From NCBI GenBank assembly GCA_903862375.1, contig CAIOXR010000104.1, positions 1 through 17,356 on the forward strand: DNA of 17,356 nt. Reading direction: 5' to 3'. Under the pieces are notes generated by a model. It was not told the origin of the DNA, did not search any database, and worked only from the letters and a program-made list of their open reading frames with translations. The DNA is from an uncultured bacterium (GTDB taxonomy: Bacteria; Patescibacteriota; Minisyncoccia; Phycocordibacterales; UBA9973). The translations under genes were made by a program, and so were the position numbers. Below are positions 1-6,427 of this stretch, piece after piece; within the stretch, counting starts at the first letter, position 1; the number at the start of each line of letters is the position of its first letter.

Positions 1-619
1 ACATGGCTAATATTTCTATTTGTTTTCTCATTATACTTTTCAATTGTTCTCCACCAAATATTAAATCAATATCATTAAAAATCATCCCAAATTGAGATGA
101 CCAACAATAAACTTTATTTTGTACTAAAGCTACTGATAATTTTTTTAATTCAATTTTATCTTTTTCTTCTTTCAAAGAGAATTCATTATTTTGAATCTGG
201 TTCCTTAAAATATCAAATTTAGTTTTATATAAATTAATCTTTCCAGGCTCAGATTCTGTGTCGTCTTCATCGTTTATATCAGATTTATTATTTTTTTTAA
301 TTAGTTCACCTTTAGTTCCATTAGATAATTTATGATATATTCTTAGATACGGAGAATTAACAAATTTAATTATTATGCCTTTTATAATTTTTTTTAATTC
401 ATTATTATTGTTGTTGTTACTAATATCAATATCTTCATGTGGTATATCAACATGATTATCTTCCTTAGGAATTAAAATATCATCTTGTAATTCAAAAATA
501 TAATCATAATCCTCAATTGAATATTCTTTTGTATTTTTATCTATTTCTTTAATTGTAACACTAGGTCTAATTTTTTCACTTGAATTCGTTTTCAATTCTA
601 TTCCTATTCCCATATTCAT
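1..619 (-). CDS. Unknown protein, partial (3' end outside window)
   Basis: An open frame runs without a stop from an ATG at 619 to the left edge, giving 206 codons before the cut. A second in-frame ATG at 613 is an equally good start. The start lies one base after the stop codon of the upstream kinase gene, so the two are almost certainly cotranscribed and perhaps translationally coupled. The protein is hydrophilic, with no signal peptide or membrane segment. It has an acidic, charged N-terminal half with a run of six Asn near residue 70, then a Lys/Glu-rich, probably helical stretch. Codon use is as AT-rich as its neighbours. I recognise no domain and assign no function; the end of the protein might hold a recognisable one. 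Confidence 0.7.
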   Translation of the reverse strand, partial: MNMGIGIELKTNSSEKIRPSVTIKEIDKNTKEYSIEDYDYIFELQDDILIPKEDNHVDIPHEDIDISNNNNNNELKKIIKGIIIKFVNSPYLRIYHKLSNGTKGELIKKNNKSDINDEDDTESEPGKINLYKTKFDILRNQIQNNEFSLKEEKDKIELKKLSVALVQNKVYCWSSQFGMIFNDIDLIFGGEQLKSIMRKQIEILAM

Positions 620-620
620 A

Positions 621-1613
621 TTATTTAATCTTTGTTATTTTATAATCTTCTGGAGCATTCACTAGATACTCCTCTAATTTTTCTCTATTCAGTAAACCTT
701 TTTGAGCTCCGACTTGTGACACTACAGACATAGAGTTTATAGGTCCCCAAAGTAAAGCTTCTTGTAAATTCTTACCTAAAATTAATGCAGAGATAAATGC
801 AGAATTGAATGAATCTCCTGCTCCTGTAGATTCGACTGAGTGAGTAGAGTACACAGGCACAAAGTAGACATTCTCTCCATCATCTGCATAAGCACCATTC
901 AAACCATCTGTCATAACGATACACTTCGGACCCAAAGATCGCAACGATGACATAAGTTTTATTTTATCACTTTCTTCAGTATTAAGAATTCTTTTCGCTT
1001 CACTCAAGTTAAGTGAGAGAATATCTGTCCTTTCGTATATATATCTAAGTATTTCAGTACCAAGCTTGATTTGGAATGTTCCAGGCTGAAAAATAAATTT
1101 AGTATCTGGATATTTCTTCAAATATTCATAAATCTGCTTATGATACTCTTCTGAATTTGATGCGAGAGAGGACAGGTAAACCCATTTAGCTTCTGGAGTT
1201 TCTTCTGAGAATGAATAAGGGAACTCTGTATGCTTTACAAGTATCGTTCTTTCATTCTGGTACCATAATACATAATGATAATTCGACTCCATCCCAGGAA
1301 CTATCTTTATATTATCAATATTTACTCCGTCTTTCATCAATGATTCGATATTATTTTTACCTACGAAATCATCTCCAAGATAAGAAACAAGTGTCGCATT
1401 AATACCAAGCTTACTAACTCCGACTGCTACATTGGAACTATTACCAGCTGCATAGCATATTTCTGCGGATTCATAAGGGACTTTCTCTCCAAAACGAAAG
1501 CATATCTTGCAGTGTTCACCTTGTAAATCACAATTTGCTTCTGCATCTGTGATTCTAATGAACGGTTCAGCAACAATATCTCCAATTGCTAGAAAATCAA
1601 TTTGTTTATTCAT
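621..1613 (-). CDS. PfkB-family carbohydrate kinase
   Basis: This 330-residue protein belongs to the PfkB/ribokinase superfamily, which phosphorylates sugars or nucleosides with ATP in the cytoplasm. The N-terminal family signature is visible around residues 56-70 (AAGNSSNVAVGVSKLG). The C-terminal signature STGAGDSFNSAF lies at 262-273, with the GAGD anion hole at 264-267 and Asp267 as the expected catalytic base. Residues 24-53 form an insertion with Cys28, Cys35, Cys38 and Cys53, which is not part of the classical fold. The ATG at 1613 sits 8 nt after a divergent extended -10 box. The gene faces a class II aldolase, so a role in sugar-phosphate metabolism is likely. The substrate (fructose-6-phosphate, ribose, adenosine or other) cannot be read from the sequence. 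Confidence 0.9.
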   Translation of the reverse strand: MNKQIDFLAIGDIVAEPFIRITDAEANCDLQGEHCKICFRFGEKVPYESAEICYAAGNSSNVAVGVSKLGINATLVSYLGDDFVGKNNIESLMKDGVNIDNIKIVPGMESNYHYVLWYQNERTILVKHTEFPYSFSEETPEAKWVYLSSLASNSEEYHKQIYEYLKKYPDTKFIFQPGTFQIKLGTEILRYIYERTDILSLNLSEAKRILNTEESDKIKLMSSLRSLGPKCIVMTDGLNGAYADDGENVYFVPVYSTHSVESTGAGDSFNSAFISALILGKNLQEALLWGPINSMSVVSQVGAQKGLLNREKLEEYLVNAPEDYKITKIK

Positions 1614-1621
1614 ATTTATTT

Positions 1622-1630
1622 ATTATAACA
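1622..1630 (-). promoter_or_regulatory. Extended -10 promoter of the PfkB kinase gene
   Basis: On the minus strand this reads TGTTATAAT, a perfect TGn-TATAAT extended -10. Its last base is 8 nt from the ATG at 1613, so transcription should begin at or next to the start codon, leaving no room for a leader or ribosome binding site. No clear -35 box is needed or seen. Confidence 0.7.
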
Positions 1631-1635
1631 TATTG

Positions 1636-1644
1636 TGATATAAT
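1636..1644 (+). promoter_or_regulatory. Extended -10 promoter of the aldolase gene
   Basis: The plus strand reads TGATATAAT, a perfect TGn-TATAAT, ending 7 nt before the ATG at 1652. Transcription is expected to start at the A of the ATG, giving a leaderless mRNA. It lies back to back with the kinase promoter; the two -10 hexamers are only 11 bp apart. Confidence 0.75.
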
Positions 1645-1651
1645 TTTAAAT

Positions 1652-2539
1652 ATGAAAACATTAAATGAATATATAATTGAAGCAGGTCAAAAAGGTATTG
1701 CAATTGGGCATTTTAATATATCAAATATAGAGGCTTTACATGGTATATATAATGCTTCAAAAAAGTTATCTGTCGAGATATCACAGCAAGTACCTATAAT
1801 TATCGGTGTATCAGAAGGAGAAGAAGAGTTTATCGGTAGGGAAGAAGTAGCCTCACTCATAAAAACAATAAGGGAGAGAGATAATTATCCAATCTTTCTA
1901 AATGCTGATCATCATTATAGCTTTGAATCAGTCAAGAAAGCACTTGATGCTGGATATGATGCTGCTATTATAGATGCTGTGAAGCTTCCATTAGAAGAAA
2001 ATATAACTCTTACAAGAAAATGCGTAGACTATGCAAAAGTATTGAATGAAAAGTATGGCAGGAATATTCTGATAGAAGCTGAGCTTGGCTTCATCGGTCA
2101 GTCTTCCAAAGTTATGGATTCTATCCCAGATGAAGTAAGTAAAGCTACTTTAACAATACCAAGTGATGCAAAATATTTTGTTGAGCAAACTGGTATAAAT
2201 TTAATTGCTCCATCTGTAGGGAATATCCATGGTATGGTCAAAGGTGGTAACCCAAGATTAGATATAGAGAGAATCAAAGAGATCAAAGAAGCTTGTAATA
2301 CACCGATAGTATTACATGGTGGTTCAGGAATAGCTGATATTGATTTTACTAATGCTATTAAAGAAGGTATCGATGTTATACATATAAATACTGAAATTCG
2401 TGTAGCTTTCAAAGATGCACTTACAAAATTCTTAAATGAAAATCCAAACGAAGTCGCTCCGTATAAATTCTTGAAAACTGGAGTCGAAGCAGTAGAAGTT
2501 GTCGTTTATAATCGTTTGAAGCTTTTTAATAATTTATAA
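1652..2539 (+). CDS. Class II (metal-dependent) fructose-bisphosphate aldolase family
   Basis: A 295-residue TIM-barrel aldolase of the FbaA/GatY family, predicted to cleave or form fructose-1,6-bisphosphate or a related ketose bisphosphate with a divalent metal. NADHH at 84-88 supplies the catalytic Asp86 and a metal-binding His. His193 lies in GNIHG and His222 in VLHGGSG; these match the family's metal ligands. IEAELGFIG holds the conserved glutamate region. An in-frame extension back to a TTG at 1586 crosses the promoter and the divergent gene's start, so I chose the ATG at 1652. Divergence from a PfkB-type sugar kinase suggests joint work in the upper part of glycolysis. The exact substrate (fructose or tagatose bisphosphate) is not certain. 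Confidence 0.88.
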   Translation: MKTLNEYIIEAGQKGIAIGHFNISNIEALHGIYNASKKLSVEISQQVPIIIGVSEGEEEFIGREEVASLIKTIRERDNYPIFLNADHHYSFESVKKALDAGYDAAIIDAVKLPLEENITLTRKCVDYAKVLNEKYGRNILIEAELGFIGQSSKVMDSIPDEVSKATLTIPSDAKYFVEQTGINLIAPSVGNIHGMVKGGNPRLDIERIKEIKEACNTPIVLHGGSGIADIDFTNAIKEGIDVIHINTEIRVAFKDALTKFLNENPNEVAPYKFLKTGVEAVEVVVYNRLKLFNNL

Positions 2540-2556
2540 TACTTTAAGATAAAGTT

Positions 2557-2615
2557 CTTTTAATAAAGATGATAATCAAAAATTTAGCAAAATATCTACT
2601 CGTGCTTTATTAAAA
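2557..2615 (+). repeat. Inverted repeat downstream of the aldolase gene
   Basis: TTTTAATAAAG at 2558-2568 is exactly complementary to CTTTATTAAAA at 2605-2615, enclosing a 36-nt loop. It lies in the 95-bp gap between the aldolase and the HExxH protein. With AT-only arms and a long loop it may be chance, or a weak 3' structure of the aldolase mRNA. TGCTTTATT at 2603-2611 could also serve as a weak extended -10 for the next gene. Confidence 0.3.
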
Positions 2616-2634
2616 TCACTTAACAAATAAAGAT

Positions 2635-3528
2635 ATGGAACAATTAAAATTTATTGGTAAAAATTTAACAAAAGAAAAATTAGAACAAGCTGAGACTAAA
2701 GTTTTAGATGATATTATTATTAGTGGAGAGTGGTACAAAGAAGGTGAATTAGAAAAAACAGAATTTGAAAAAGAAATGATTTTACTTGCTGATGTAATAC
2801 TTGAAAATGAATTTGAAAGATTAAATCTAAATTATAATCACTTCATTCCAGATGAGCATATTCATATTATATCAGATAAATTTGCTAAAGAAGATCTTCC
2901 AACCCAAGCTTCTGCTGTTTTTGATTCTTATGAACAGCAAATCTGTGCTGTTCGAAGAGAAAACGAATCAAAAATTAAATTTTTTCATGATCTGCTTCAC
3001 GAGATGGTCCATTCTGTGTCTCATATAAAGTATGAGATTCTTGAAGATGATATAAAGAATTATCGAACAGGATATGCATTAAAAAATCACAAAGATAATA
3101 TAAAATATCTTGAATCTTTTAATGAAGCTTTAACAGAAGATTTAACTCAGAGTTTGTTATTTAAAAATAGGCAAGTATTATACGATACTTTTAATATTAA
3201 GAAATTAGGTATCCCCAATTCATACTCTAAGGACAATATGATTATCGATAACATAGTTATCGGCTTATCTGATAATAGTAAAATACCAGAACATTTAATA
3301 CGAGATAGGTTTTATAAAGGTTTATTTACAGGAGATATGATGCATTTACGAGAAATTGATAAAGTATTTGGAGAGGGTTCTTTGAGATTACTTGCTTTTC
3401 TTGATGCTCATGAAGAAACAGAATTGGTACATACTTTGTATAGAAAATATTTTGATTTGAAATATTCAGATGAAGAAAGATATAATTATGCGGAACAGAT
3501 TTTAAAATTACTAACCAAAGGTAATTAG
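2635..3528 (+). CDS. Zincin-like HExxH protein, function unknown
   Basis: A 297-residue soluble protein without signal peptide or membrane helix. The one strong motif is HEMVH at 122-126 in the context LLHEMVHSVSH, the zinc-binding and catalytic helix of zincin metallopeptidases. FNEALTED at 162-169 follows, where Glu164 is well placed (38 residues after His126) as the third zinc ligand of a gluzincin. His130 is a less likely alternative. The remaining sequence is charged and helical with no other recognised domain. The ATG at 2635 is the first good start; no Shine-Dalgarno precedes it. Peptidase activity is inference from the motif. The substrate is unknown, and the neighbours (a sugar aldolase upstream, L25 downstream) give no clue. 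Confidence 0.8.
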   Translation: MEQLKFIGKNLTKEKLEQAETKVLDDIIISGEWYKEGELEKTEFEKEMILLADVILENEFERLNLNYNHFIPDEHIHIISDKFAKEDLPTQASAVFDSYEQQICAVRRENESKIKFFHDLLHEMVHSVSHIKYEILEDDIKNYRTGYALKNHKDNIKYLESFNEALTEDLTQSLLFKNRQVLYDTFNIKKLGIPNSYSKDNMIIDNIVIGLSDNSKIPEHLIRDRFYKGLFTGDMMHLREIDKVFGEGSLRLLAFLDAHEETELVHTLYRKYFDLKYSDEERYNYAEQILKLLTKGN

Positions 3529-3576
3529 ATGTCTTATAAATTTAAGAAGTACTAAATAAAAGAAAGGTTGATAGTA

Positions 3577-3612
3577 TTGTGTATCGTGAGGCAAGACCTC
3601 ACAACTACACAA
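3577..3612 (+). other. Two-part hairpin in the 3529-3889 gap
   Basis: TTGTGTA (3577-3583) pairs with TACACAA (3606-3612), and inside it GTGAGG (3586-3591) pairs with CCTCAC (3597-3602) around a 5-nt loop. The two perfect stems are separated by a 2/3-nt internal loop. No T run follows, so it is not a canonical intrinsic terminator. It could be an RNA 3' structure of the upstream gene, or a DNA site, since its right arm overlaps the possible -35 of the small ORF. Confidence 0.5.
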
Positions 3613-3634
3613 CTAATTAACTTTATTGTACAAT
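3606..3634 (+). promoter_or_regulatory. Candidate promoter of the 53-residue small ORF
   Basis: TACACA (3606-3611, four of six matches to TTGACA), a 17-bp spacer and TACAAT (3629-3634) lie 6 nt before an ATG at 3641. The -10 is embedded in a perfect 12-bp palindrome, TATTGTACAATA (3624-3635), which could be an operator. Confidence 0.45.
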
Positions 3635-3640
3635 ACATAT

Positions 3641-3802
3641 ATGGTTATAGATATAGAACTCACACTAAATAGATTTGGTTTTGGTAAAATAAATGAGAAT
3701 AAATTTCAATTTCTTTGCTTTAGATTCTCACACTGGCCTATTAAGAATAAATACTCTATCTCTTTTGAAGTAAATTGGAGGTTAAAAGAAGAAATAAAGT
3801 AA
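3641..3802 (+). CDS. Probable small protein, 53 residues, unknown
   Basis: An ATG-to-TAA frame of 53 codons fills most of the otherwise empty gap between the HExxH gene and the L25 gene. The product is basic, with several aromatic residues (FGFGKINENKFQFLCFRFSH near residues 12-31), and ends in a charged Lys/Glu tail; there is no signal peptide. Composition looks protein-like rather than random. The ATG lies 6 nt after a -10-like TACAAT, the same geometry as the well-supported genes in this window. I do not recognise a family. It could still be a chance frame, and no Shine-Dalgarno helps decide. Confidence 0.5.
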   Translation: MVIDIELTLNRFGFGKINENKFQFLCFRFSHWPIKNKYSISFEVNWRLKEEIK

Positions 3803-3853
3803 TAAATCTAAATTATACTTTATAGAATAGGGTTATTTTTCTGATTGTATTTC

Positions 3854-3882
3854 TTGCAAATATCATATTTTAATGTTATTAT
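3854..3882 (+). promoter_or_regulatory. Promoter of the L25 gene
   Basis: TTGCAA (3854-3859) and TATTAT (3877-3882) are separated by exactly 17 bp, and the -10 is extended by TGT just upstream. The -10 ends 7 nt before the ATG at 3890, so the L25 mRNA should be leaderless. Confidence 0.75.
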
Positions 3883-3889
3883 CTTTTTT

Positions 3890-4564
3890 ATGAATACATT
3901 AACCGCAACAAAGCGAAGTAAGACAGACAAGCTAAGTGTCATACGAAATAACGGTATGATCCCAGCTGTAGTTTATGGCGCTCAAGTGGAAAACCAGCCT
4001 ATTTCCGTTTTGAGCACCGCATTTACAAAAATTTATAAGTTGGTAGGAGAAACAAGTACATTGGTACTTGAAATTTCAGGAATAAATGAGAAAGTTAATT
4101 CTACACAAAAAGATAATAAGGTTACAAAAGTGGATGTTCTTATTCATGATGTACAGTTTGACCCAGTAAAAGGTTTTCCTGTACACGTAGACTTTTTAGC
4201 TATAGATATGAATAAGTCAGTAGAAGTTACAATCCCTCTTGAGTTCGTTGGATTAGCAAAAGCTGAGAAGGATGGACTCGGTACTCTTGTAAAAGTATTA
4301 CACGAGATCGATATTGAAGCTTTACCAAAAGATCTTCCACATACTATTGAAGTAGATGTTACCGGTATAGCAACATTAGATGATCAGATACACGTGAAAG
4401 ATATTAAGCTTCCAAAGGGGGTTACTCTTATAACAGACGGTGAAGATGTTGTTGCTCTTGTAGCTCAAGCTAAAGAAGAGAAAGAAGAAACACCTATAGA
4501 TTTGAATGCTATTGAAGTCGAAAAGAAAGGCAAGAAAGAAGAAGAAACTACAATTGCAGAGTAA
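3890..4564 (+). CDS. rplY: 50S ribosomal protein L25 (CTC/TL5 type)
   Basis: A 224-residue L25 of the long general-stress CTC type; it binds 5S rRNA in the large subunit. The N-terminal L25 domain is visible from ATKRSKTDKLSVIRNNGMIP and PAVVYGA through the HDVQFDPVKGFPVHVDFLAI block. A second, beta-rich TL5 C-terminal domain follows (about residues 105-195), then a Lys/Glu-rich tail. The frame extends upstream to a TTG at 3845 but that would cross the promoter, so the ATG at 3890 is the start. It is a single-gene unit with its own promoter and a very strong terminator. Confidence 0.93.
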   Translation: MNTLTATKRSKTDKLSVIRNNGMIPAVVYGAQVENQPISVLSTAFTKIYKLVGETSTLVLEISGINEKVNSTQKDNKVTKVDVLIHDVQFDPVKGFPVHVDFLAIDMNKSVEVTIPLEFVGLAKAEKDGLGTLVKVLHEIDIEALPKDLPHTIEVDVTGIATLDDQIHVKDIKLPKGVTLITDGEDVVALVAQAKEEKEETPIDLNAIEVEKKGKKEEETTIAE

Positions 4565-4566
4565 AT

Positions 4567-4629
4567 ATTAAAATTTAAAACATAAAACACCATAGAAATT
4601 CTATGGTGTTTTATGTTTTAAATTTTAAT
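4567..4629 (+). terminator. Perfect 31-bp-arm palindromic terminator after L25
   Basis: Positions 4567-4597 and 4599-4629 are exact reverse complements around a single central base. The GC-containing core CACCATAG/CTATGGTG is flanked by A-rich left and T-rich right arms ending in TTTTAAATTTT. It begins 3 nt after the L25 stop and works equally well read from either strand. Confidence 0.85.
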
Positions 4630-4643
4630 TAAGAGAAAATTTA

Positions 4644-4652
4644 TGATATAAT
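4644..4652 (+). promoter_or_regulatory. Extended -10 promoter of the transglycosylase gene
   Basis: TGATATAAT, identical to the aldolase promoter box, ends 6 nt before the ATG at 4659. The in-frame ATG at 4653 touches the -10 box and would lie before the predicted transcript start, so this site decides the start codon. Confidence 0.7.
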
Positions 4653-4658
4653 ATGTAT

Positions 4659-6026
4659 ATGAATCGATACATTCTATACTTTTTTTCTTTGATATTTATT
4701 ATATCAATAACATTTGGAAATATAATATATCAAGTACCAATAGTTAATGCAACACAAGAACTTGAAAATGCACAGGCAGATAGGGTTCGTCTTGAAAGTG
4801 AACTTTCTGGTTTAGAACAAGAAATTGCACAGAAACAGAAAGAACTTTCTTCTCAAAAAGGTCAATCTGTTTCTTTGTCTAGAGATATATCTATACTTAC
4901 TACACAAATAAAAAAAGCAAAACTAGATATTCAAGCAAAAGGATTAACTATTAAGAAATTAGGGGGTGAGATAGCAGAAAAAGATAAAAAAATTAATATA
5001 TTGGTAACACGTATCGATAATATAAAAGAGTCACTTGCTCAATTAATTCGTAAAGATAGAGAAATGGATAGTAAATCTATACTTGCGCTTATTTTGTCTG
5101 CTGATACTATTTCTGATTCTTATGGGGATATAAATACATTTTCTTCAATTAAGAAAAATATTAAAGAATCAGTTATTGAAATAAATGGTGTAAAACAAAT
5201 GACTGAAGAAGAAAAAATTGCTTTAGAACAAAAAAAGAATAAAGAGACGGATACAAAAATGCAATTAGAATCAGTGAAAAGAGAAGTAGAAGTAAATGAA
5301 AAAGACAAACAGCAACTTCTTTCAATAAGTAAGGATAAGGAAAAAGCATATCAAAAATTACTTGATGATAAAGCAAAACGTCGTGCCGAGATACTTTCTA
5401 TGCTTTTCAACCTTCGTGATGTTTCAGCTATTCCATTTGAAAAAGCACTTGAATATGCCAATAATGCATCAAAAATTTCTGGGGTTACACCTGCATTTAT
5501 TTTAGCAATCATAACTCAAGAAAGTAACTTAGGTACTGATCAAGGATCTTGTTATGTTACAAATATGGATACTGGTTCTGGTATAAGTTCTAAAAGTGGA
5601 AAAGCTTTTGAAAATGTAATGAAACCAAATAGAGACATAAAACCATTTTTTGAAATTACAACTTCTGTTGGACGTGATCCTTATAAAACCCTTGTTTCTT
5701 GTCCTATAGCTTCTGCTGGAAAGTCTAGTTGGGGAGGTGCCATGGGACCAGCACAATTTATACCTTCTACATGGCAAGGTATAAAGAATAGAGTTGCCAT
5801 TGCTTTAGGAATAAATACACCTGATCCTTGGTATGCAAAAGATGCATTTATGGCTTCATCACTTTTTCTTAAGGATTTAGGTGGTGCTGGCAATAGTTAT
5901 ACTTCTCAGATAAAGGCTGCTTGTAAATATTATGGATCTGGAGGCTCAAATTGTTCATATGGAAGACAAGTCATGGCGAGAGTTACAAAAATTCAAACTA
6001 CTATGATTGACCCATTGCAAAACTAA
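4659..6026 (+). CDS. Secreted coiled-coil lytic transglycosylase
   Basis: A 455-residue exported protein that probably cuts peptidoglycan glycan strands. Residues 1-31 form a signal peptide (basic start, long hydrophobic core, likely cleavage after VNA). Residues about 33-245 are a long coiled coil rich in Gln, Lys and Glu, like the N-terminal part of EnvC/PcsB-type hydrolases. From about residue 265 comes a lysozyme-like transglycosylase domain: ITQESNLG with the expected catalytic Glu288, and WGGAMGPAQF at 358-367, the GAMGPAQFIPSTW signature of soluble transglycosylases. Four or more Cys in this domain could form disulfides outside the membrane. It lies between ribosomal genes but has its own promoter. 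A role in cell division or separation is inference from the architecture. Confidence 0.88.
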   Translation: MNRYILYFFSLIFIISITFGNIIYQVPIVNATQELENAQADRVRLESELSGLEQEIAQKQKELSSQKGQSVSLSRDISILTTQIKKAKLDIQAKGLTIKKLGGEIAEKDKKINILVTRIDNIKESLAQLIRKDREMDSKSILALILSADTISDSYGDINTFSSIKKNIKESVIEINGVKQMTEEEKIALEQKKNKETDTKMQLESVKREVEVNEKDKQQLLSISKDKEKAYQKLLDDKAKRRAEILSMLFNLRDVSAIPFEKALEYANNASKISGVTPAFILAIITQESNLGTDQGSCYVTNMDTGSGISSKSGKAFENVMKPNRDIKPFFEITTSVGRDPYKTLVSCPIASAGKSSWGGAMGPAQFIPSTWQGIKNRVAIALGINTPDPWYAKDAFMASSLFLKDLGGAGNSYTSQIKAACKYYGSGGSNCSYGRQVMARVTKIQTTMIDPLQN

Positions 6027-6051
6027 TAATATCGTGATAATATAAGCTATT

Positions 6052-6270
6052 ATGAAAAAGAAAATTCACCCAAAATATAACAGTGCATCAGTTGTTACTT
6101 GTGCTTGTGGAGCAACTTTTCCAGTAGGATCAACTATGGATACAATCGATATTGAAATTTGTAGTCAATGCCATCCTTTTTATACTGGTAATGATAAAGT
6201 TCTAGATACAGCAGGACGTGTAGATCGTTTCAAAAAGCGTGCAGCAGCTTCAGGAAAAACAAAGAAATAA
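6052..6270 (+). CDS. rpmE: 50S ribosomal protein L31 (zinc-binding type)
   Basis: This 72-residue L31 has the family opening MKKKIHPKY and the [11 protein letters not shown] block. Cys17, Cys19, Cys37 and Cys40 make the complete four-Cys zinc site, so this is the C+ (RpmE) form rather than the zinc-free paralogue. The C-terminal GRVDRFKKR segment is the conserved rRNA-contacting tail. It begins 25 bp after the transglycosylase stop. A weak -10-like TATAAG at 6041-6046, 5 nt before the ATG, may give a separate leaderless message; otherwise it is read through from upstream. A large hairpin element follows. Confidence 0.95.
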   Translation: MKKKIHPKYNSASVVTCACGATFPVGSTMDTIDIEICSQCHPFYTGNDKVLDTAGRVDRFKKRAAASGKTKK

Positions 6271-6274
6271 ACAT

Positions 6275-6397
6275 AAAAAGATATAAGATATTTTTTTAGT
6301 AGGGGTGTGCGAGTATGGCCGATGGGCCGAGCAATGAAGAAAATTTCAATAGAAATTTATCTGGACCCTAATAAAAAAGATATTTTATATCTTTTTT
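6275..6397 (+). ncRNA. Structured hairpin element, copy A (with terminator function)
   Basis: A long outer helix of about 29 bp is formed by 6275-6304 and 6366-6397, with one wobble, one bulge and one mismatch. It encloses a core of about 60 nt. Inside lie a GGCC/GGCC mini-stem (6317-6328), the sequence GCCGAGCA (6326-6333), and a hairpin AAATTTC-AATA-GAAATTT (6341-6358). The core is clearly related to a second copy at 14480-14600. The right arm ends in CTTTTTT, so this copy probably also terminates L31 transcription just before the prfA promoter. Family unknown to me. Confidence 0.7.
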
Positions 6398-6415
6398 ATT
6401 ATTGCAGTTATTTTG

Positions 6416-6421
6416 TATAAT
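6416..6421 (+). promoter_or_regulatory. -10 box of prfA
   Basis: A perfect TATAAT ends 6 nt before the ATG at 6428, directly after the hairpin element. No good -35 is visible. The geometry predicts a leaderless prfA mRNA and rules out the upstream in-frame TTG at 6413, which overlaps the -10 region. Confidence 0.65.
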
Positions 6422-6427
6422 ACAAAT

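Noticed and set aside
461..471. TTCCTTAGGAA, similar to the operator at 16431-16447
   Set aside because: It lies inside the coding frame of the partial unknown gene, has a different centre and no promoter around it; chance match.
1586..1651. N-terminal extension of the aldolase from a TTG (and similar TTG extensions at 3845, 6413, 7581 and 15128)
   Set aside because: Each of these five extensions reads through a -10-like sequence (weak for 7581) or overlaps the divergent gene, and adds residues not found in the families; the downstream ATG gives the expected N-terminus.
6315..6371. An 18-codon ORF across copy A (and a 26-codon ORF, 14509-14589, across copy B) of the hairpin element
   Set aside because: Both begin in the core and stop in the right arm, but the shared GCCGAGCA-hairpin segment is read in different frames and spacing differs by 2 nt, so conservation is at RNA level and not peptide level.
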